From contig NZ_SMFN01000019.1 in the NCBI RefSeq assembly GCF_004349135.1, forward strand, positions 1-64,000: DNA of 64,000 nucleotides, read 5' to 3'. This document shows, piece after piece, positions 46,833-56,773 of this stretch (its first letter is position 1; every line of letters begins with the position of its first letter). The DNA is from Flavobacterium sandaracinum. Lineage in GTDB: Bacteria > Bacteroidota > Bacteroidia > Flavobacteriales > Flavobacteriaceae. Made by a program: the position numbers and the translations under genes. The notes under the pieces are model-generated. The model did not search any database. It was not told the origin of the DNA and worked only from the letters and a program-made list of their open reading frames with translations.

Positions 46833-49800
46833 TTACATATTTCTTCTATACTGACCGCCTACTTCAAATAAAGCCGAAGTGATTTGCCCCAAAGAACAAA
46901 CCTTAGTTGCTTCCATTAAATGTTCAAATAAATTTTCATTTTTAATGGCAGCTTCCTGAAGCGTATTTAAATGTTCATTTACCAAATCCTGATTCGCTTG
47001 GTGTAAATGAGTTAACATATCAATTTGATATTGTTTTTCTTCTTCTGTGGCACGAATTACTTCAGCTGGAATAACAGTTGGTGAACCTTTAGAACTCAAG
47101 AATGTATTGACACCAATAATTGGAAATTCACCGGTATGTTTCAACGTTTCATAATACAAGCTTTCTTCTTGAATTTTACTTCTTTGGTACATCGTTTCCA
47201 TAGCACCAAGTACGCCACCACGTTCGGTAATTCGGTCGAATTCTAGTAAAACTGCAGCTTCCACTAAGTCTGTTAATTCTTCGATAATGAAAGCACCTTG
47301 AATTGGGTTTTCGTTTTTGGCCAAACCTAATTCTTTATTGATAATCAACTGAATCGCCATGGCACGACGCACTGATTCTTCTGTTGGCGTTGTAATTGCT
47401 TCATCATACGCATTGGTATGCAATGAATTACAGTTGTCGTAAATGGCATATAAGGCTTGCAAAGTCGTACGAATATCGTTGAAATCAATTTCCTGTGCAT
47501 GCAACGAACGTCCTGATGTTTGAATGTGGTATTTCAACATTTGGGCTCTTTCATTAGCGCCATATTTATTCTTCATGGCTTTTGCCCAAATTTTACGCGC
47601 TACACGACCAATTACTGCATATTCAGGATCGACACCATTCGAGAAAAAGAACGATAAGTTGGGTCCAAAATCATTGATGTTCATTCCACGACTCAAATAA
47701 TATTCCACATACGTGAACCCATTGGAAAGTGTGAAAGCCAATTGTGTAATTGGATTTGCACCCGCTTCGGCAATGTGATATCCTGAAATAGATACCGAAT
47801 AGAAGTTTCTAACATTCTTGGTAATAAAATATTCCTGCACGTCACCCATCAAGCGCAACGCAAATTCCGTAGAGAAAATACAAGTATTTTGTGCTTGGTC
47901 TTCTTTTAAAATATCAGCCTGAACCGTTCCACGAACTTGAGATAACGTTCTAGCTTTTATTTCGTTATACACTTCCAAAGGTAAAACCTGATCTCCGGTA
48001 ACGCCCAAAAGCAGTAATCCTAAACCGTTATTTCCTGAAGGTAAATCTCCCTGATAATGTGGTCTTTCGACTCCTTTGTATTTGTATATTTTGTTTATTT
48101 TTGCTTCAACTTCTTTTTCAAGACCATTTTCTTTGATGTAGAATTCACATTGCTGATCAATTGCCGCATTCATGAAAAAGCCTAATAACATAGGCGCCGG
48201 TCCATTAATAGTCATACTCACAGAGGTCATAGCATGAACCAAATCGAAACCAGAATATAATTTCTTGGCATCGTCCAAACAGCAAATTGAAACTCCGGCA
48301 TTACCGATTTTTCCATAAATATCCGGACGAACGTGAGGATCATTACCGTATAAAGTCACGCTATCAAAAGCAGTTGACAATCGTTTTGCAGGCAATCCTG
48401 CACTTACGTAATGAAAACGTTTGTTCGTTCTTTCTGGCCCACCTTCTCCTGCAAACATTCGAGAAGGATCTTCTCCTTCACGTTTGAAAGGATATAAACC
48501 TGCGGTAAAAGGAAATTCTCCAGGAACATTTTCCTGCAAACACCAACGCAAGATATCACCCCAAGCTTTGTATTTTGGTAACGCAATTTTCGGAATTTGA
48601 GAATGCGAAAGGGACTCCGTGTGTGTCGCCATTTTAATTTCTCTATCACGAACTTTGAACGTATACACTGGATTTTTATACTTATTTACTTTTTCGTCCC
48701 AAGTCAAAATAATTTCCCAATTGTACGGATCCAAATCCATTTTTACTTTATCGAATTGATTTAGTAAAAGGTTGAGGAATATTTTATTTTCGGCAGCACC
48801 TGATTTTTCCGATTCTAAAGCGGTTGGTAAAACTGAATCGTCATCAATCCCCGCTTTATTAATTAATGGTACTTTTCCAGAGACCGTTTCTAACGTTTTG
48901 AAAATCCCATATAATTTCTGAGCCACTTGTTCTTGACTTACTGCCGTAACATCATATTTGCGGTTACTTTCAGCAATTTCAGATAAGTAACGTGTTCTAT
49001 GTGGTGGAATTACGAAGATTTTCTCGCTCATTTCACGCGTGATTTTAAAAGTCGATTTCAAATCTGAATCTGTTTTTTCAACGATCTTATCCATGATCGA
49101 TTTATACAACGTATTCATTCCCGGATCATTAAATTGCGAAGCAATAGTCCCGAAAACTGGCATATCATCTGGACTTGCATCCCATAAATTATGATTGCGT
49201 TGGTATTGTTTTTTGACATCACGAATGGCATCTAATGCTCCACGTTTGTCGAATTTATTTAAAGCAACCAAATCAGCAAAATCTAACATATCGATTTTTT
49301 CCAACTGAGTTGCTGCTCCAAATTCTGGTGTCATTACATATAAAGAAACATCGGAATGATCCATAATTTCGGTATCCGATTGACCAATTCCAGAAGTTTC
49401 AAGAATTATAATATCATATTTTGCAGCTTTTAATACTTGAATCGCTTCAGCAACATATTTAGACAAAGCTAAATTCGATTGACGAGTTGCCAACGAACGC
49501 ATATAAACTCTAGGATTATTGATAGCATTCATACGAATTCTATCTCCTAATAAAGCGCCTCCTGTTTTACGTTTTGACGGATCGACCGATATTAAACCAA
49601 TGGTTTTTTCTGGAAAATCGATTAAAAAACGACGTACTAATTCATCTACTAATGATGATTTTCCTGAACCACCTGTTCCTGTAATTCCTAAAACTGGAAT
49701 TTTTGAGGTTTCGTTATTTTTATGAATAGTTTCAAAAACCGGTTTCGCTATTTCAGGAAAGTTTTCTGCAGCAGAAATTAATCGAGCAATTGCTGTTGGA

Positions 49801-50285
49801 TTTTTTTCTTCAATACGGGATAATTCTCCGTTTAGTTTGTCTCCAATAGGATAATCCGATTGTTGAACCAAATCATTTATCATCCCTTGTAATCCCATGG
49901 CTCGACCATCATCCGGTGCATAAATACGGGTAATTCCGTACGCCTGCAATTCTGCTATTTCTGAGGGCAAAATAACTCCGCCACCACCTCCAAATATTTT
50001 AATTTGTCCCGCTCCTTTTTCTTGAAGCAAGTCGTACATATATTTAAAATATTCATTGTGTCCTCCTTGGTAAGATGTTATTGCAATGGCATTAGCATCT
50101 TCTTGAATTGCAGTATTAACTACTTCTTCTACGCTTCGGTCGTGACCTAAATGAATTACCTCAACACCTGTAGATTGGATAATCCTACGCATAATGTTGA
50201 TTGCGGCATCGTGACCGTCAAAAAGAGCAGCTGCTGTAACAATTCTTACTTTATTGTTAGGGATATACGGTTTTTGTTGTTCCAT
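46833..50285 (-). CDS. icmF: Fused isobutyryl-CoA mutase (IcmF)
   Basis: A 1150-residue adenosylcobalamin enzyme that interconverts isobutyryl-CoA and n-butyryl-CoA. Domains in order: B12-binding (about 1-150; [12 protein letters not shown] and FGGGGGVI), a MeaB-like G-protein chaperone (about 190-430; P-loop GTGGSGKSS), a linker, and the mutase barrel (about 560-1100). Two substrate residues support isobutyryl-CoA over methylmalonyl-CoA: the [18 protein letters not shown] segment carries the phenylalanine, and [13 protein letters not shown] has glutamine where methylmalonyl-CoA mutase has arginine. The fusion order is that of IcmF. It is a single gene followed by a perfect hairpin. Confidence 0.95.
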   Translation of the reverse strand: MEQQKPYIPNNKVRIVTAAALFDGHDAAINIMRRIIQSTGVEVIHLGHDRSVEEVVNTAIQEDANAIAITSYQGGHNEYFKYMYDLLQEKGAGQIKIFGGGGGVILPSEIAELQAYGITRIYAPDDGRAMGLQGMINDLVQQSDYPIGDKLNGELSRIEEKNPTAIARLISAAENFPEIAKPVFETIHKNNETSKIPVLGITGTGGSGKSSLVDELVRRFLIDFPEKTIGLISVDPSKRKTGGALLGDRIRMNAINNPRVYMRSLATRQSNLALSKYVAEAIQVLKAAKYDIIILETSGIGQSDTEIMDHSDVSLYVMTPEFGAATQLEKIDMLDFADLVALNKFDKRGALDAIRDVKKQYQRNHNLWDASPDDMPVFGTIASQFNDPGMNTLYKSIMDKIVEKTDSDLKSTFKITREMSEKIFVIPPHRTRYLSEIAESNRKYDVTAVSQEQVAQKLYGIFKTLETVSGKVPLINKAGIDDDSVLPTALESEKSGAAENKIFLNLLLNQFDKVKMDLDPYNWEIILTWDEKVNKYKNPVYTFKVRDREIKMATHTESLSHSQIPKIALPKYKAWGDILRWCLQENVPGEFPFTAGLYPFKREGEDPSRMFAGEGGPERTNKRFHYVSAGLPAKRLSTAFDSVTLYGNDPHVRPDIYGKIGNAGVSICCLDDAKKLYSGFDLVHAMTSVSMTINGPAPMLLGFFMNAAIDQQCEFYIKENGLEKEVEAKINKIYKYKGVERPHYQGDLPSGNNGLGLLLLGVTGDQVLPLEVYNEIKARTLSQVRGTVQADILKEDQAQNTCIFSTEFALRLMGDVQEYFITKNVRNFYSVSISGYHIAEAGANPITQLAFTLSNGFTYVEYYLSRGMNINDFGPNLSFFFSNGVDPEYAVIGRVARKIWAKAMKNKYGANERAQMLKYHIQTSGRSLHAQEIDFNDIRTTLQALYAIYDNCNSLHTNAYDEAITTPTEESVRRAMAIQLIINKELGLAKNENPIQGAFIIEELTDLVEAAVLLEFDRITERGGVLGAMETMYQRSKIQEESLYYETLKHTGEFPIIGVNTFLSSKGSPTVIPAEVIRATEEEKQYQIDMLTHLHQANQDLVNEHLNTLQEAAIKNENLFEHLMEATKVCSLGQITSALFEVGGQYRRNM

Positions 50286-51082
50286 TTTTATTTAAATGTC
50301 GATTTTAGGACTGCAATTTACGAAAATAATAAAAATTTATTGTTGAAAATTTGAATTTTAAGCGTGTATTTTTTGAATTTTAAAGCAGACAACTGTTATT
50401 AATTCAAAAAAAAAATCTGCCACCGCTTACTTCTGCTAGTTAGCCCCAATAAAGTATATCATTTATCTGTAAAACATACAATTCCTCCTTTTACTTTGGC
50501 ACATAAATTAGATTTTTCATTTATAACCCTTTCAAATAGTTACTTCCATTTTATAAATAGAATAGCGAATTGGTATACTATTCAAAATACTCTTGCGACG
50601 TGCCTTATTTTTAAAAAATTAATACGGAAGTATTTCTAGTATTTCTTTTTTACCCCATTCCATTTTGTATTCTTAAAAAAAAATAAGATCAATAAGGTAA
50701 AAGGAAAATTCATGCTCATTTAAAATATTTTTTGTAATTTTAATACTGTTTATGTAATTGCAGATAGCGTATCCAAAATAGCTGCCTTAAAAATCATCCA
50801 TACATCAATAAGGTAACGTTTGAAGTGTGTATGAATAATTTCTGCAAAGGAATTATTCATTTATGGATCTAACTGTTCAAATTTCGCCAAGGAGCTATTA
50901 ATCAGTTGAACGAACAAATAATCATTGGTAATTCAAGAAAGAAATGCTATGAATAAAATTCATTTGAACCGTTTTCTTTTACATCAAATCATAAATTTGG
51001 GCAAATTAAAGTTAAACACTTAAACGACTTTTTATTCTTAGTAAAACAAACCGCTGTACTATTTCACTTTAAAAATGAATCT
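50286..51082. other. Long AT-rich intergenic region with a 10 bp inverted repeat
   Basis: Nearly 800 bp between the divergent icmF and GH130 genes without a supportable gene. One clear structure is ATGAATAATT, 10 nt spacer, AATTATTCAT (50831-50860), a perfect inverted repeat suitable for an operator or a small hairpin. No perfect promoter box is found close to either start. Confidence 0.55.
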
Positions 51083-52549
51083 ATGCGAGTTCCTGTTATC
51101 CGAAAAAATATAAAATTCTTGCCTGATTGCAGCAGAGTGGTTGCCAGGTATTTTATGAATGGTGATTCTAGAACCCAAAAAATGGTAAGCCATATTGTGG
51201 TTTTGAGCGAAAAACAGGTCCAAGAAACCTTAGAGCATACGCTACGTGAATTTGCTAGAAGACACCGTAACATTTCACAAACATTTTTTAGGCATTGCGA
51301 AAAGATTAGAGGTTTGATTGAGGCAATGCAAATTAATTATGACCAGTTATCCGATGAGCGGAAAATGCTCATTGGCTCCTATTGTACAATGGAATATGCA
51401 ATAGAATCTGCCGCCTTTTTTAATCCTTCTATGGTCGAAGATTTTGACCAATCAGATCTTCAAAATGGAGAAAAAAGAATTATTATATCGTTTCGTGCCA
51501 CAGGAGAAGGACATATTTCCTCCATTGTTTTTAGAAGAGGAATTCTTGATAAAAATAATGATCTCCAAGTGATGAAAATTGGAAATAACATTGACAAAGC
51601 AGAGATAGTCCATAAAACCTTATATAGCAAAGAGCGATTTCTCGTTAAATTGGCAGAAATGCATACGTCAGATCAATGTTCTGCCCAAATCATGCGTGAG
51701 TTACCGGATCAATTCGAGTATTCTGCCTTAAAAGACATACTCAATAAAGCTTTAAGCGATCACACAATCCATCAAGAGAGAAGAACTGCACTCGAAGAAG
51801 TACTCTGGTTGGCGGATTCATTTTACGATTTACAATTCAAACACGATTCTGATATTACAGAACGTGTTATATTTCCAATATCAGATTCTGAAAGTCGCGG
51901 CATTGAAGATGCCCGTTTTGTGCGCTTCCTAGATGATGATGGATCAGATAGAATAATCGCCACTTACACCGCTTACAACGGTCACGCTATATTACCAAAA
52001 ATTATTTCTACTAAAGACTTTTACAGCTTTCGCGTCGTGCCCTTGTATGGAGCCGGTGCTCAAAATAAAAATTTAGCACTATTTCCCAGAAAAATAAAGG
52101 GAAAGTATGCTATGCTTTCCCGAATTGATGGTGTTAATAATTACATCATGTACTCAGATCGACGGACACAATGGGACAATCCAATTATTCTTCAAGAACC
52201 TCGTTTTTCCTGGGAGTTTACCCAAATTGGAAATTGCGGCTCGCCACTTTGGACTAAAGAAGGCTGGTTGGTAATTACACATGGAGTAGGCGCTATGAGA
52301 CGCTATTGCCTAGGCGCTTCGCTGCTTGACCTAGATGATCCTTCCAAGGAAATTGGGAGATTAAAAGAGCCCTTATTAGCCCCACTTGAAATGGAACGGG
52401 AAGGATATGTACCCAATGTAGTCTATTCTTGTGGTTCGATTATTCACAATAACAGTCTTATACTTCCCTACGCAGTATCCGATTATTCGTCAACCTATGG
52501 TGTGGTGGACTTGGAAGAATTGCTAGATGCTTTGAAGAAAAGCAAATAA
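51083..52549 (+). CDS. Glycoside hydrolase family 130-type protein (putative glycoside phosphorylase)
   Basis: A 488-residue protein. The C-terminal part is a five-bladed GH130 propeller (from about residue 250): SRGIEDARFVRFLDDDG, TYTAYNGH, ALFPRKIKGKYAMLSRID, GNCGSPLWTKEGWLVITHGVG, SCGSIIHNNSLILPYAVSD. GH130 enzymes phosphorolyse or hydrolyse beta-mannosides. The first 240 residues are an N-terminal helical region seen in the long GH130 subgroup. It has no signal peptide and is cytoplasmic. Usually such genes sit beside glycosyltransferases or mannan-use genes; here it stands alone, so the substrate cannot be guessed. Confidence 0.88.
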   Translation: MRVPVIRKNIKFLPDCSRVVARYFMNGDSRTQKMVSHIVVLSEKQVQETLEHTLREFARRHRNISQTFFRHCEKIRGLIEAMQINYDQLSDERKMLIGSYCTMEYAIESAAFFNPSMVEDFDQSDLQNGEKRIIISFRATGEGHISSIVFRRGILDKNNDLQVMKIGNNIDKAEIVHKTLYSKERFLVKLAEMHTSDQCSAQIMRELPDQFEYSALKDILNKALSDHTIHQERRTALEEVLWLADSFYDLQFKHDSDITERVIFPISDSESRGIEDARFVRFLDDDGSDRIIATYTAYNGHAILPKIISTKDFYSFRVVPLYGAGAQNKNLALFPRKIKGKYAMLSRIDGVNNYIMYSDRRTQWDNPIILQEPRFSWEFTQIGNCGSPLWTKEGWLVITHGVGAMRRYCLGASLLDLDDPSKEIGRLKEPLLAPLEMEREGYVPNVVYSCGSIIHNNSLILPYAVSDYSSTYGVVDLEELLDALKKSK

Positions 52550-52866
52550 TACAAATTCGCTTTTTTGAATATTACTTGTTTTAAAAATTTGGACACGGCC
52601 TACTTTCAAACATCTGAGCAATTTATTTTTACTATTTTTTAAGCTCTTTATCAATTGCATCACCAACTATTCTTGAATAGTAATCCAATGGTTGCTGCAA
52701 ACCATAGAGCGTGAAAACTAGTTAGGTTTACAATAGGAATAAGTCACTAGCAGGAACCTATTATTGTACGCTAAAGAAGGCTCTTTGAGCTCCTTTGAGT
52801 CTTTTAAAAAATGGCTTACTATTTTCTTTCGGAATATTTTTACTACTAAAAGGCATAGTGTTTGCT
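52550..52866. other. Intergenic region upstream of the DUF4197 gene
   Basis: About 317 bp between GH130 and the DUF4197 promoter, without a gene, a clear terminator or a strong repeat. Confidence 0.5.
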
Positions 52867-52874
52867 TATCTTTG
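52867..52874 (+). promoter_or_regulatory. Putative -7 box for the DUF4197 gene
   Basis: TATCTTTG, a perfect TAnnTTTG, lies 25 bp before the ATG at 52900. Confidence 0.55.
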
Positions 52875-52899
52875 AAAAAACGAATTAAATATTAAAGTT

Positions 52900-53607
52900 A
52901 TGAAAAAAATTGTACTGCTTTTAACTGTCTTTTCCTTATTTGGTTGTGCCGAAATGCAACAAGTTTTAAATCAATTTCCACAGACACCCGGTGTTGGTGG
53001 TATTGATATTGCTGGCGGACTGAAAGAAGCGCTAAATAACGGAGTTTCAAAACAAGTAACTAAATTGACGGCTACCGATGGTTTTTACAGAAATGAAGCA
53101 GTAAAAATTTTACTACCCGAAGAATTGAGAAAAGTAGATGCTGGATTGCGAAGAATTGGATTGAGTTCATTAGCTGACGAAGGATTGAAAGTATTGAATC
53201 GTGCCGCGGAAGACGCAGTAAAAGAAGCGACACCAATATTTGTTGATGCGGTTCGCAACATGACTTTTTACGATGCCAAAACAATTTTGATGGGTAATGA
53301 AAGTTCTGCTACTGCTTATTTACAAAATAGCACGTCGACTGCTTTGTACGGAAAATTTAATCCTGTGATTAAAAATTCTTTTACTAAAGTAGGTGCTGAT
53401 AAAGTGTGGACTAACATTATTACAAAATACAACAGCATTCCTCTTGTGACTAAAGTGAATCCTGATTTAACGGATTATGTGACGAATCAAGCATTGAATG
53501 GTGTTTTTAAAATGGTTGCTGTGGAAGAAAAAAACATCAGAACGACTTTGAGCGCGAGAACCTCTATCTTATTGCAAAAAGTTTTTGCTTTGCAGGATAA
53601 AAACTAG
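52900..53607 (+). CDS. DUF4197 domain lipoprotein
   Basis: A 235-residue lipoprotein (signal ending SLFGC) consisting of one DUF4197 domain: GGLKEALNNGVSKQVTKLTATDGFYRNEAVKILLPEEL, then the helical middle (VLNRAAEDAVKEATPIFVDAV) and the C-terminal ALNGVFKMVAVEEKNIRTTLSARTS. The family is widespread in Proteobacteria and Bacteroidota at this length and has no known function. It is all-helical and tethered to a membrane facing the periplasm. The gene is followed by the structured element at 53712-53798 and, in the same direction, by purU. Confidence 0.9.
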   Translation: MKKIVLLLTVFSLFGCAEMQQVLNQFPQTPGVGGIDIAGGLKEALNNGVSKQVTKLTATDGFYRNEAVKILLPEELRKVDAGLRRIGLSSLADEGLKVLNRAAEDAVKEATPIFVDAVRNMTFYDAKTILMGNESSATAYLQNSTSTALYGKFNPVIKNSFTKVGADKVWTNIITKYNSIPLVTKVNPDLTDYVTNQALNGVFKMVAVEEKNIRTTLSARTSILLQKVFALQDKN

Positions 53608-53711
53608 CTAAAAATCATTTCTATTTTTAGAACATTAAACTGTTAAATTCAATTTTTTTATAAAAAATATAAGGTTATTTTTGATAAATATAATTGATAA
53701 ACACAAGGCCC

Positions 53712-53798
53712 TAGCCCTGATAGAAGCGATATCCTTTCCTTATCTCGTTTTTTGGAACGAGACAAGGAAAGATTTAGCGGATAGCAGGAAATAGCTTC
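53712..53798. repeat. Structured intergenic element, family member B
   Basis: The left end reads TAGCCCTGATAGAAGCGATATCC and the right end GATTTAGCGGATAGCAGG, then AAATAGC. CCTG pairs with CAGG at the ends; a nested hairpin (CTTTCCTT-TCTCGTT with AACGAGA-AAGGAAAG, one mismatch) fills the middle. End motifs match the elements at 991-1077 and 32706-32848. It lies 36 bp upstream of the purU start. Confidence 0.6.
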
Positions 53799-53833
53799 TG
53801 AAATACATCAGGATAAAAACTAAAAATAGTAAA

Positions 53834-54688
53834 ATGCAAAAAATTACAATTCTAATTCATTGCCAAGATCAAAAAGCAATTATTGCCTCAGTTACCAATT
53901 ACATTGCTTCGATTGAAGGAAATATTATTTATTTAGACCAACATGTAGATGCAGACGAGGATGTTTTTTTTATGCGTTTAGAATGTACGTTCAGTGCCCA
54001 AAACTGGAATATGGATGCTCTAAAAAAGGACTTTCAGACTTATCTAGCTGTGCCGTTTAAAATGTCTTGGGAAATTTACACGCAGGAATACAAACCTAAA
54101 ATGGCTTTATTTGTCTCTAAATACGACCATTGTTTGTATGATATTTTAGGACGCTACAGCGCTGGCGAATTACAACTTGAAATTCCACTTATTATTAGTA
54201 ATCACGAAGAGTTAAGAGCTGTGGCGGAGCGTTTTTCGATTCCGTTTCATTATGTTCCTTTTAGCAAAGAAATTAAGATGGAAGGCGAACGGAAACAAAT
54301 GGATTTACTACAAGAATACAAGATTGATTTCATTGTTTTGGCGCGTTACATGCAAATTATAACTCCTGGATTAATTGCTCTTTATAAAAACAAGATCATC
54401 AACATTCATCACTCTTTCCTTCCTGCCTTTCCAGGAGCAAAACCCTATCATTCGGCTTTTAAACGGGGTGTAAAAATAATTGGTGCCACAAGTCATTACG
54501 TGACCGAAGGATTAGATGAAGGCCCTATTATCGAACAGGATATTTCGAGAGTTTCTCACAGTCATTCCATAGAAGACTTCATTACAAAAGGGCGCGATCT
54601 AGAACGCATGGTTTTGGCAAGAGCAATAAAGTTGCATGCAGAACGAAAAACAATGGTATACAACAACAAAACTGTCGTGTTTTCATAG
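53834..54688 (+). CDS. purU: Formyltetrahydrofolate deformylase
   Basis: A 284-residue enzyme that hydrolyses 10-formyl-THF to formate and THF, supplying formate for PurT and balancing one-carbon pools. An N-terminal ACT domain (about 1-85; TILIHCQDQKAIIASVTNYIA) precedes the formyltransferase domain. The latter has the catalytic block NIHHSFLPAFPGAKPYHSAF and ATSHYVTEGLDEGPIIEQD, containing the expected Asn, His and Asp. The size is as expected. It is downstream of a structured element that might influence its expression; no other gene shares its direction directly after it. Confidence 0.94.
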   Translation: MQKITILIHCQDQKAIIASVTNYIASIEGNIIYLDQHVDADEDVFFMRLECTFSAQNWNMDALKKDFQTYLAVPFKMSWEIYTQEYKPKMALFVSKYDHCLYDILGRYSAGELQLEIPLIISNHEELRAVAERFSIPFHYVPFSKEIKMEGERKQMDLLQEYKIDFIVLARYMQIITPGLIALYKNKIINIHHSFLPAFPGAKPYHSAFKRGVKIIGATSHYVTEGLDEGPIIEQDISRVSHSHSIEDFITKGRDLERMVLARAIKLHAERKTMVYNNKTVVFS

Positions 54689-54839
54689 GAATTAGAACCG
54701 TTTTGTTTTCAGTTAAGATTTTGCATCACAGTTTTCTCTATAGGAGTTCTTAAATACAAACCATCAATTCAATTGTGAGGAATAAAAGTTAACTTATGTG
54801 CAACAAAGTAATAACAAAATCTTAACAGCAAAAGGCTTC

Positions 54840-54939
54840 CTTAAGTGTGATCTTTGCAGAGTAATAAACTGGTTATTTATTATTTTGGTTTTGGTTAGTT
54901 AAAGAATTGCCTGCATGTATAATGCGGGCATTTTTTTTA
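54840..54939 (+). ncRNA. Candidate small RNA ending in a terminator
   Basis: A near-consensus -7 box (GATCTTTG, about 54849-54856) is followed by some 80 nt without a reading frame and then a strong terminator (TGCCTGCA with TGCGGGCA, run of eight T) at 54908-54939. The hairpin is 220 bp past purU, so it may end a separate short transcript. Structure and position only; no family match. Confidence 0.35.
54908..54939 (+). terminator. Rho-independent terminator downstream of purU
   Basis: An 8 bp stem, a seven-base loop and eight consecutive T on the plus strand. It serves purU or a separate small RNA between purU and the convergent hydrolase gene. Confidence 0.82.
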
Positions 54940-55722
54940 TTTGGCAGTTTTTATAAAAGAAAGAACAGCATTATTAAAAGCATTAGGTTGTTCCACATTG
55001 ACAACGTGCCCACAATTTTCTATGACAAAGAGTTTAGACGATTTATAGTGATTATCCACTACTTTTCTAACGGATGGTAAAAACATATAATCTTCTTCAC
55101 CCATCACATAAAGCGTTGGAATATTCAATTCAACTTGTCGGAACCACTTTAGGATAGGATTTATTTCAGCGGTTAGTTTAAACCATTTAATAAATTCTTT
55201 TTGGTATAATTTCTTAGCCTCATTGATAAAAAGTACGCGAGATTGCTTGTGACTTTTTTTAGGCATAATTACAAAAGCAAAAAACTTATATAAAACCAAA
55301 TACGGCAAAACGTATTTGAACATATTCCCCAACCGCATTAATACTTGAGAGCGGAAATTCATTTTTAAGATCGCTCCACCTAGAATCATACTCTGGACCC
55401 GTTCTGGATACATTTCTGCCAACTGTCTTATCAAAATAGTCCCTAATGAAATGCCTACAAAATGTGATTTTTTAATTTTTAAAAAGTCCAAGACTTCCAG
55501 AATATCATTGGCCAAAGCCGAAAAAGTATATTTCTGTTTGAATGCTGCCTTTAAAGTAGGTTTTGATTCTCCGTGACCTCGCAAATCCAATAACAACACA
55601 TTATATTGTTTTTTAAAATCACGTATTTGTTTAAACCAAATAGAAGAGCTTCCACCGGCACCGTGAACAAAAGTTACCCATTGATCGCTGTTTTTATTCT
55701 CGTAAATGGTATAATTAATCAC
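54937..55722 (-). CDS. Alpha/beta hydrolase family protein
   Basis: A 261-residue cytoplasmic hydrolase. Landmarks are the oxyanion loop VHGAGGSSSIW, the nucleophile elbow HFVGISLGTILIRQ (serine in GxSxG), the acid region MGEEDYMFLPSVR and the catalytic histidine in ENCGHVVNVEQP. All triad members appear present. The middle segment (about 140-190) forms a lid-like helical region. The family covers esterases, lactonases and haloperoxidase-like enzymes, and nothing here picks a substrate. It is a single gene, leftward, between purU and the small 55829 gene. Confidence 0.88.
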   Translation of the reverse strand: MINYTIYENKNSDQWVTFVHGAGGSSSIWFKQIRDFKKQYNVLLLDLRGHGESKPTLKAAFKQKYTFSALANDILEVLDFLKIKKSHFVGISLGTILIRQLAEMYPERVQSMILGGAILKMNFRSQVLMRLGNMFKYVLPYLVLYKFFAFVIMPKKSHKQSRVLFINEAKKLYQKEFIKWFKLTAEINPILKWFRQVELNIPTLYVMGEEDYMFLPSVRKVVDNHYKSSKLFVIENCGHVVNVEQPNAFNNAVLSFIKTAK

Positions 55723-55804
55723 TTATTTTTTTTGTAAAAATAGGACTTTAATTTTAAATCTCAATCTTAACAAAAAATAATGCTCGATTTATAATTGTAT
55801 ACCG

Positions 55805-55812
55805 TAAATTTG
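55805..55812 (+). promoter_or_regulatory. Putative -7 box for the 55829 small gene
   Basis: TAAATTTG, a perfect TAnnTTTG, lies 16 bp before the ATG at 55829, supporting that the short reading frame is expressed. Confidence 0.5.
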
Positions 55813-55828
55813 CCAAAAATTTGCACCC

Positions 55829-55978
55829 ATGAAAGGAATATTGAAAGAGAAAAGTGAAATAGAAAAGTTAAGAAAAGAATACCAAATGTTCTCCGAGTTC
55901 AAATTCAACTTCGAAAAAGACAGTGAAAAGTCAAACAGGACTAAAAAAGAATTGGTTTTAGAAGATTGCGAATCATAA
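55829..55978 (+). CDS. Small charged protein, Lacal_2735-like
   Basis: A 49-residue protein, highly charged and helical: it begins MKGILKEKSEIEKLRKEYQM and ends ELVLEDCES. The KSEIEKLRKEYQ start resembles the short Lacal_2735 family common in Flavobacteriaceae, though the second half diverges. A perfect -7 box precedes it. The stop overlaps by 6 bp the stop of the convergent BtuF-like gene. Function unknown; being a gene at all rests on the promoter, codon pattern and family likeness. Confidence 0.55.
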   Translation: MKGILKEKSEIEKLRKEYQMFSEFKFNFEKDSEKSNRTKKELVLEDCES

Positions 55979-56773
55979 TTTTTCGTGCATTTTTTTAAAA
56001 TAATCAAACGCTTTTAGCAGTCTGCTTCCATACCATGAAAACATCTCGCCATCAACAAATACTGTTTTGGCGTGATGCGTGTGTCTTCCAATCTCAAAGG
56101 CATCTTCCTCTGCAAAAGGATAGGGCTCTGAGGAGAGGAAAACCAAATCTGGATCACCTTCTAAACGCATTTTTTTGAGTTCGATTTCAGGGTAGCGCCC
56201 TTTGTTTTGGTATATGTTTTCAAAATGATTTAGTTTCAATAACTCATTAATAAAATTATCCGAACCAGCTACCATAAAAGGTTTTTTCCAAATGAAATAA
56301 GCCACTTTCTTCACTTCTTTGTCTTTGATGTAATTTTTAAAATCGCTCCAGGCAAAAGCTAATTTATCATTCCATTTTTGCGCTTCGGTTCTACAATTGA
56401 ATAGCTGACCAAAGTCGGTTATCATCTGAAAATTATCTTCAATACTTACGATATTTGTCACCCAAACTGGACAAATTTTTCGCAACTGCTCCACCATTTC
56501 CAATGTATTTTCTTCTTTATTACAGATGATAATATCCGGCTGTAGCAATCTGATTTTCTCAAAATGTACTTTCTTGGTTCCGCCAACACTTTTCTTAGTT
56601 GATTTAAAATGATACGGATGCACACAGAATTTAGTTATTCCGATGATTTTTTCTTCCAGACCTAAATCATATAATAATTCCGTTTGTGAGGGAACAAGTG
56701 AAATGATTCGGCTAGGCGAGGTTTCAAAAGTATGTGTTGTCCCAATTTGATCGATAAGTGTTTTTTGTTTCAA
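55973..56773 (-). CDS. BtuF-like helical-backbone metal receptor without signal peptide
   Basis: A 266-residue protein of the class III periplasmic-binding fold (BtuF/FhuD type): SRIISLVPSQTELLYDLGL, KIIGITKFCVHP, LLQPDIIICNKEENT, and the C-terminal lobe ending VDGEMFSWYGSRLLKAF. BtuF-type proteins bind corrinoid or chelated metal and feed ABC importers. Unusually, the chain starts MKQKTLIDQIGTTHTFET with no signal peptide or lipobox, and no permease or ATPase gene is nearby. It may be a cytoplasmic sensor, or the true start with a signal was lost. A link to the B12-dependent IcmF is only speculative. Confidence 0.85.
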   Translation of the reverse strand: MKQKTLIDQIGTTHTFETSPSRIISLVPSQTELLYDLGLEEKIIGITKFCVHPYHFKSTKKSVGGTKKVHFEKIRLLQPDIIICNKEENTLEMVEQLRKICPVWVTNIVSIEDNFQMITDFGQLFNCRTEAQKWNDKLAFAWSDFKNYIKDKEVKKVAYFIWKKPFMVAGSDNFINELLKLNHFENIYQNKGRYPEIELKKMRLEGDPDLVFLSSEPYPFAEEDAFEIGRHTHHAKTVFVDGEMFSWYGSRLLKAFDYFKKMHEKL

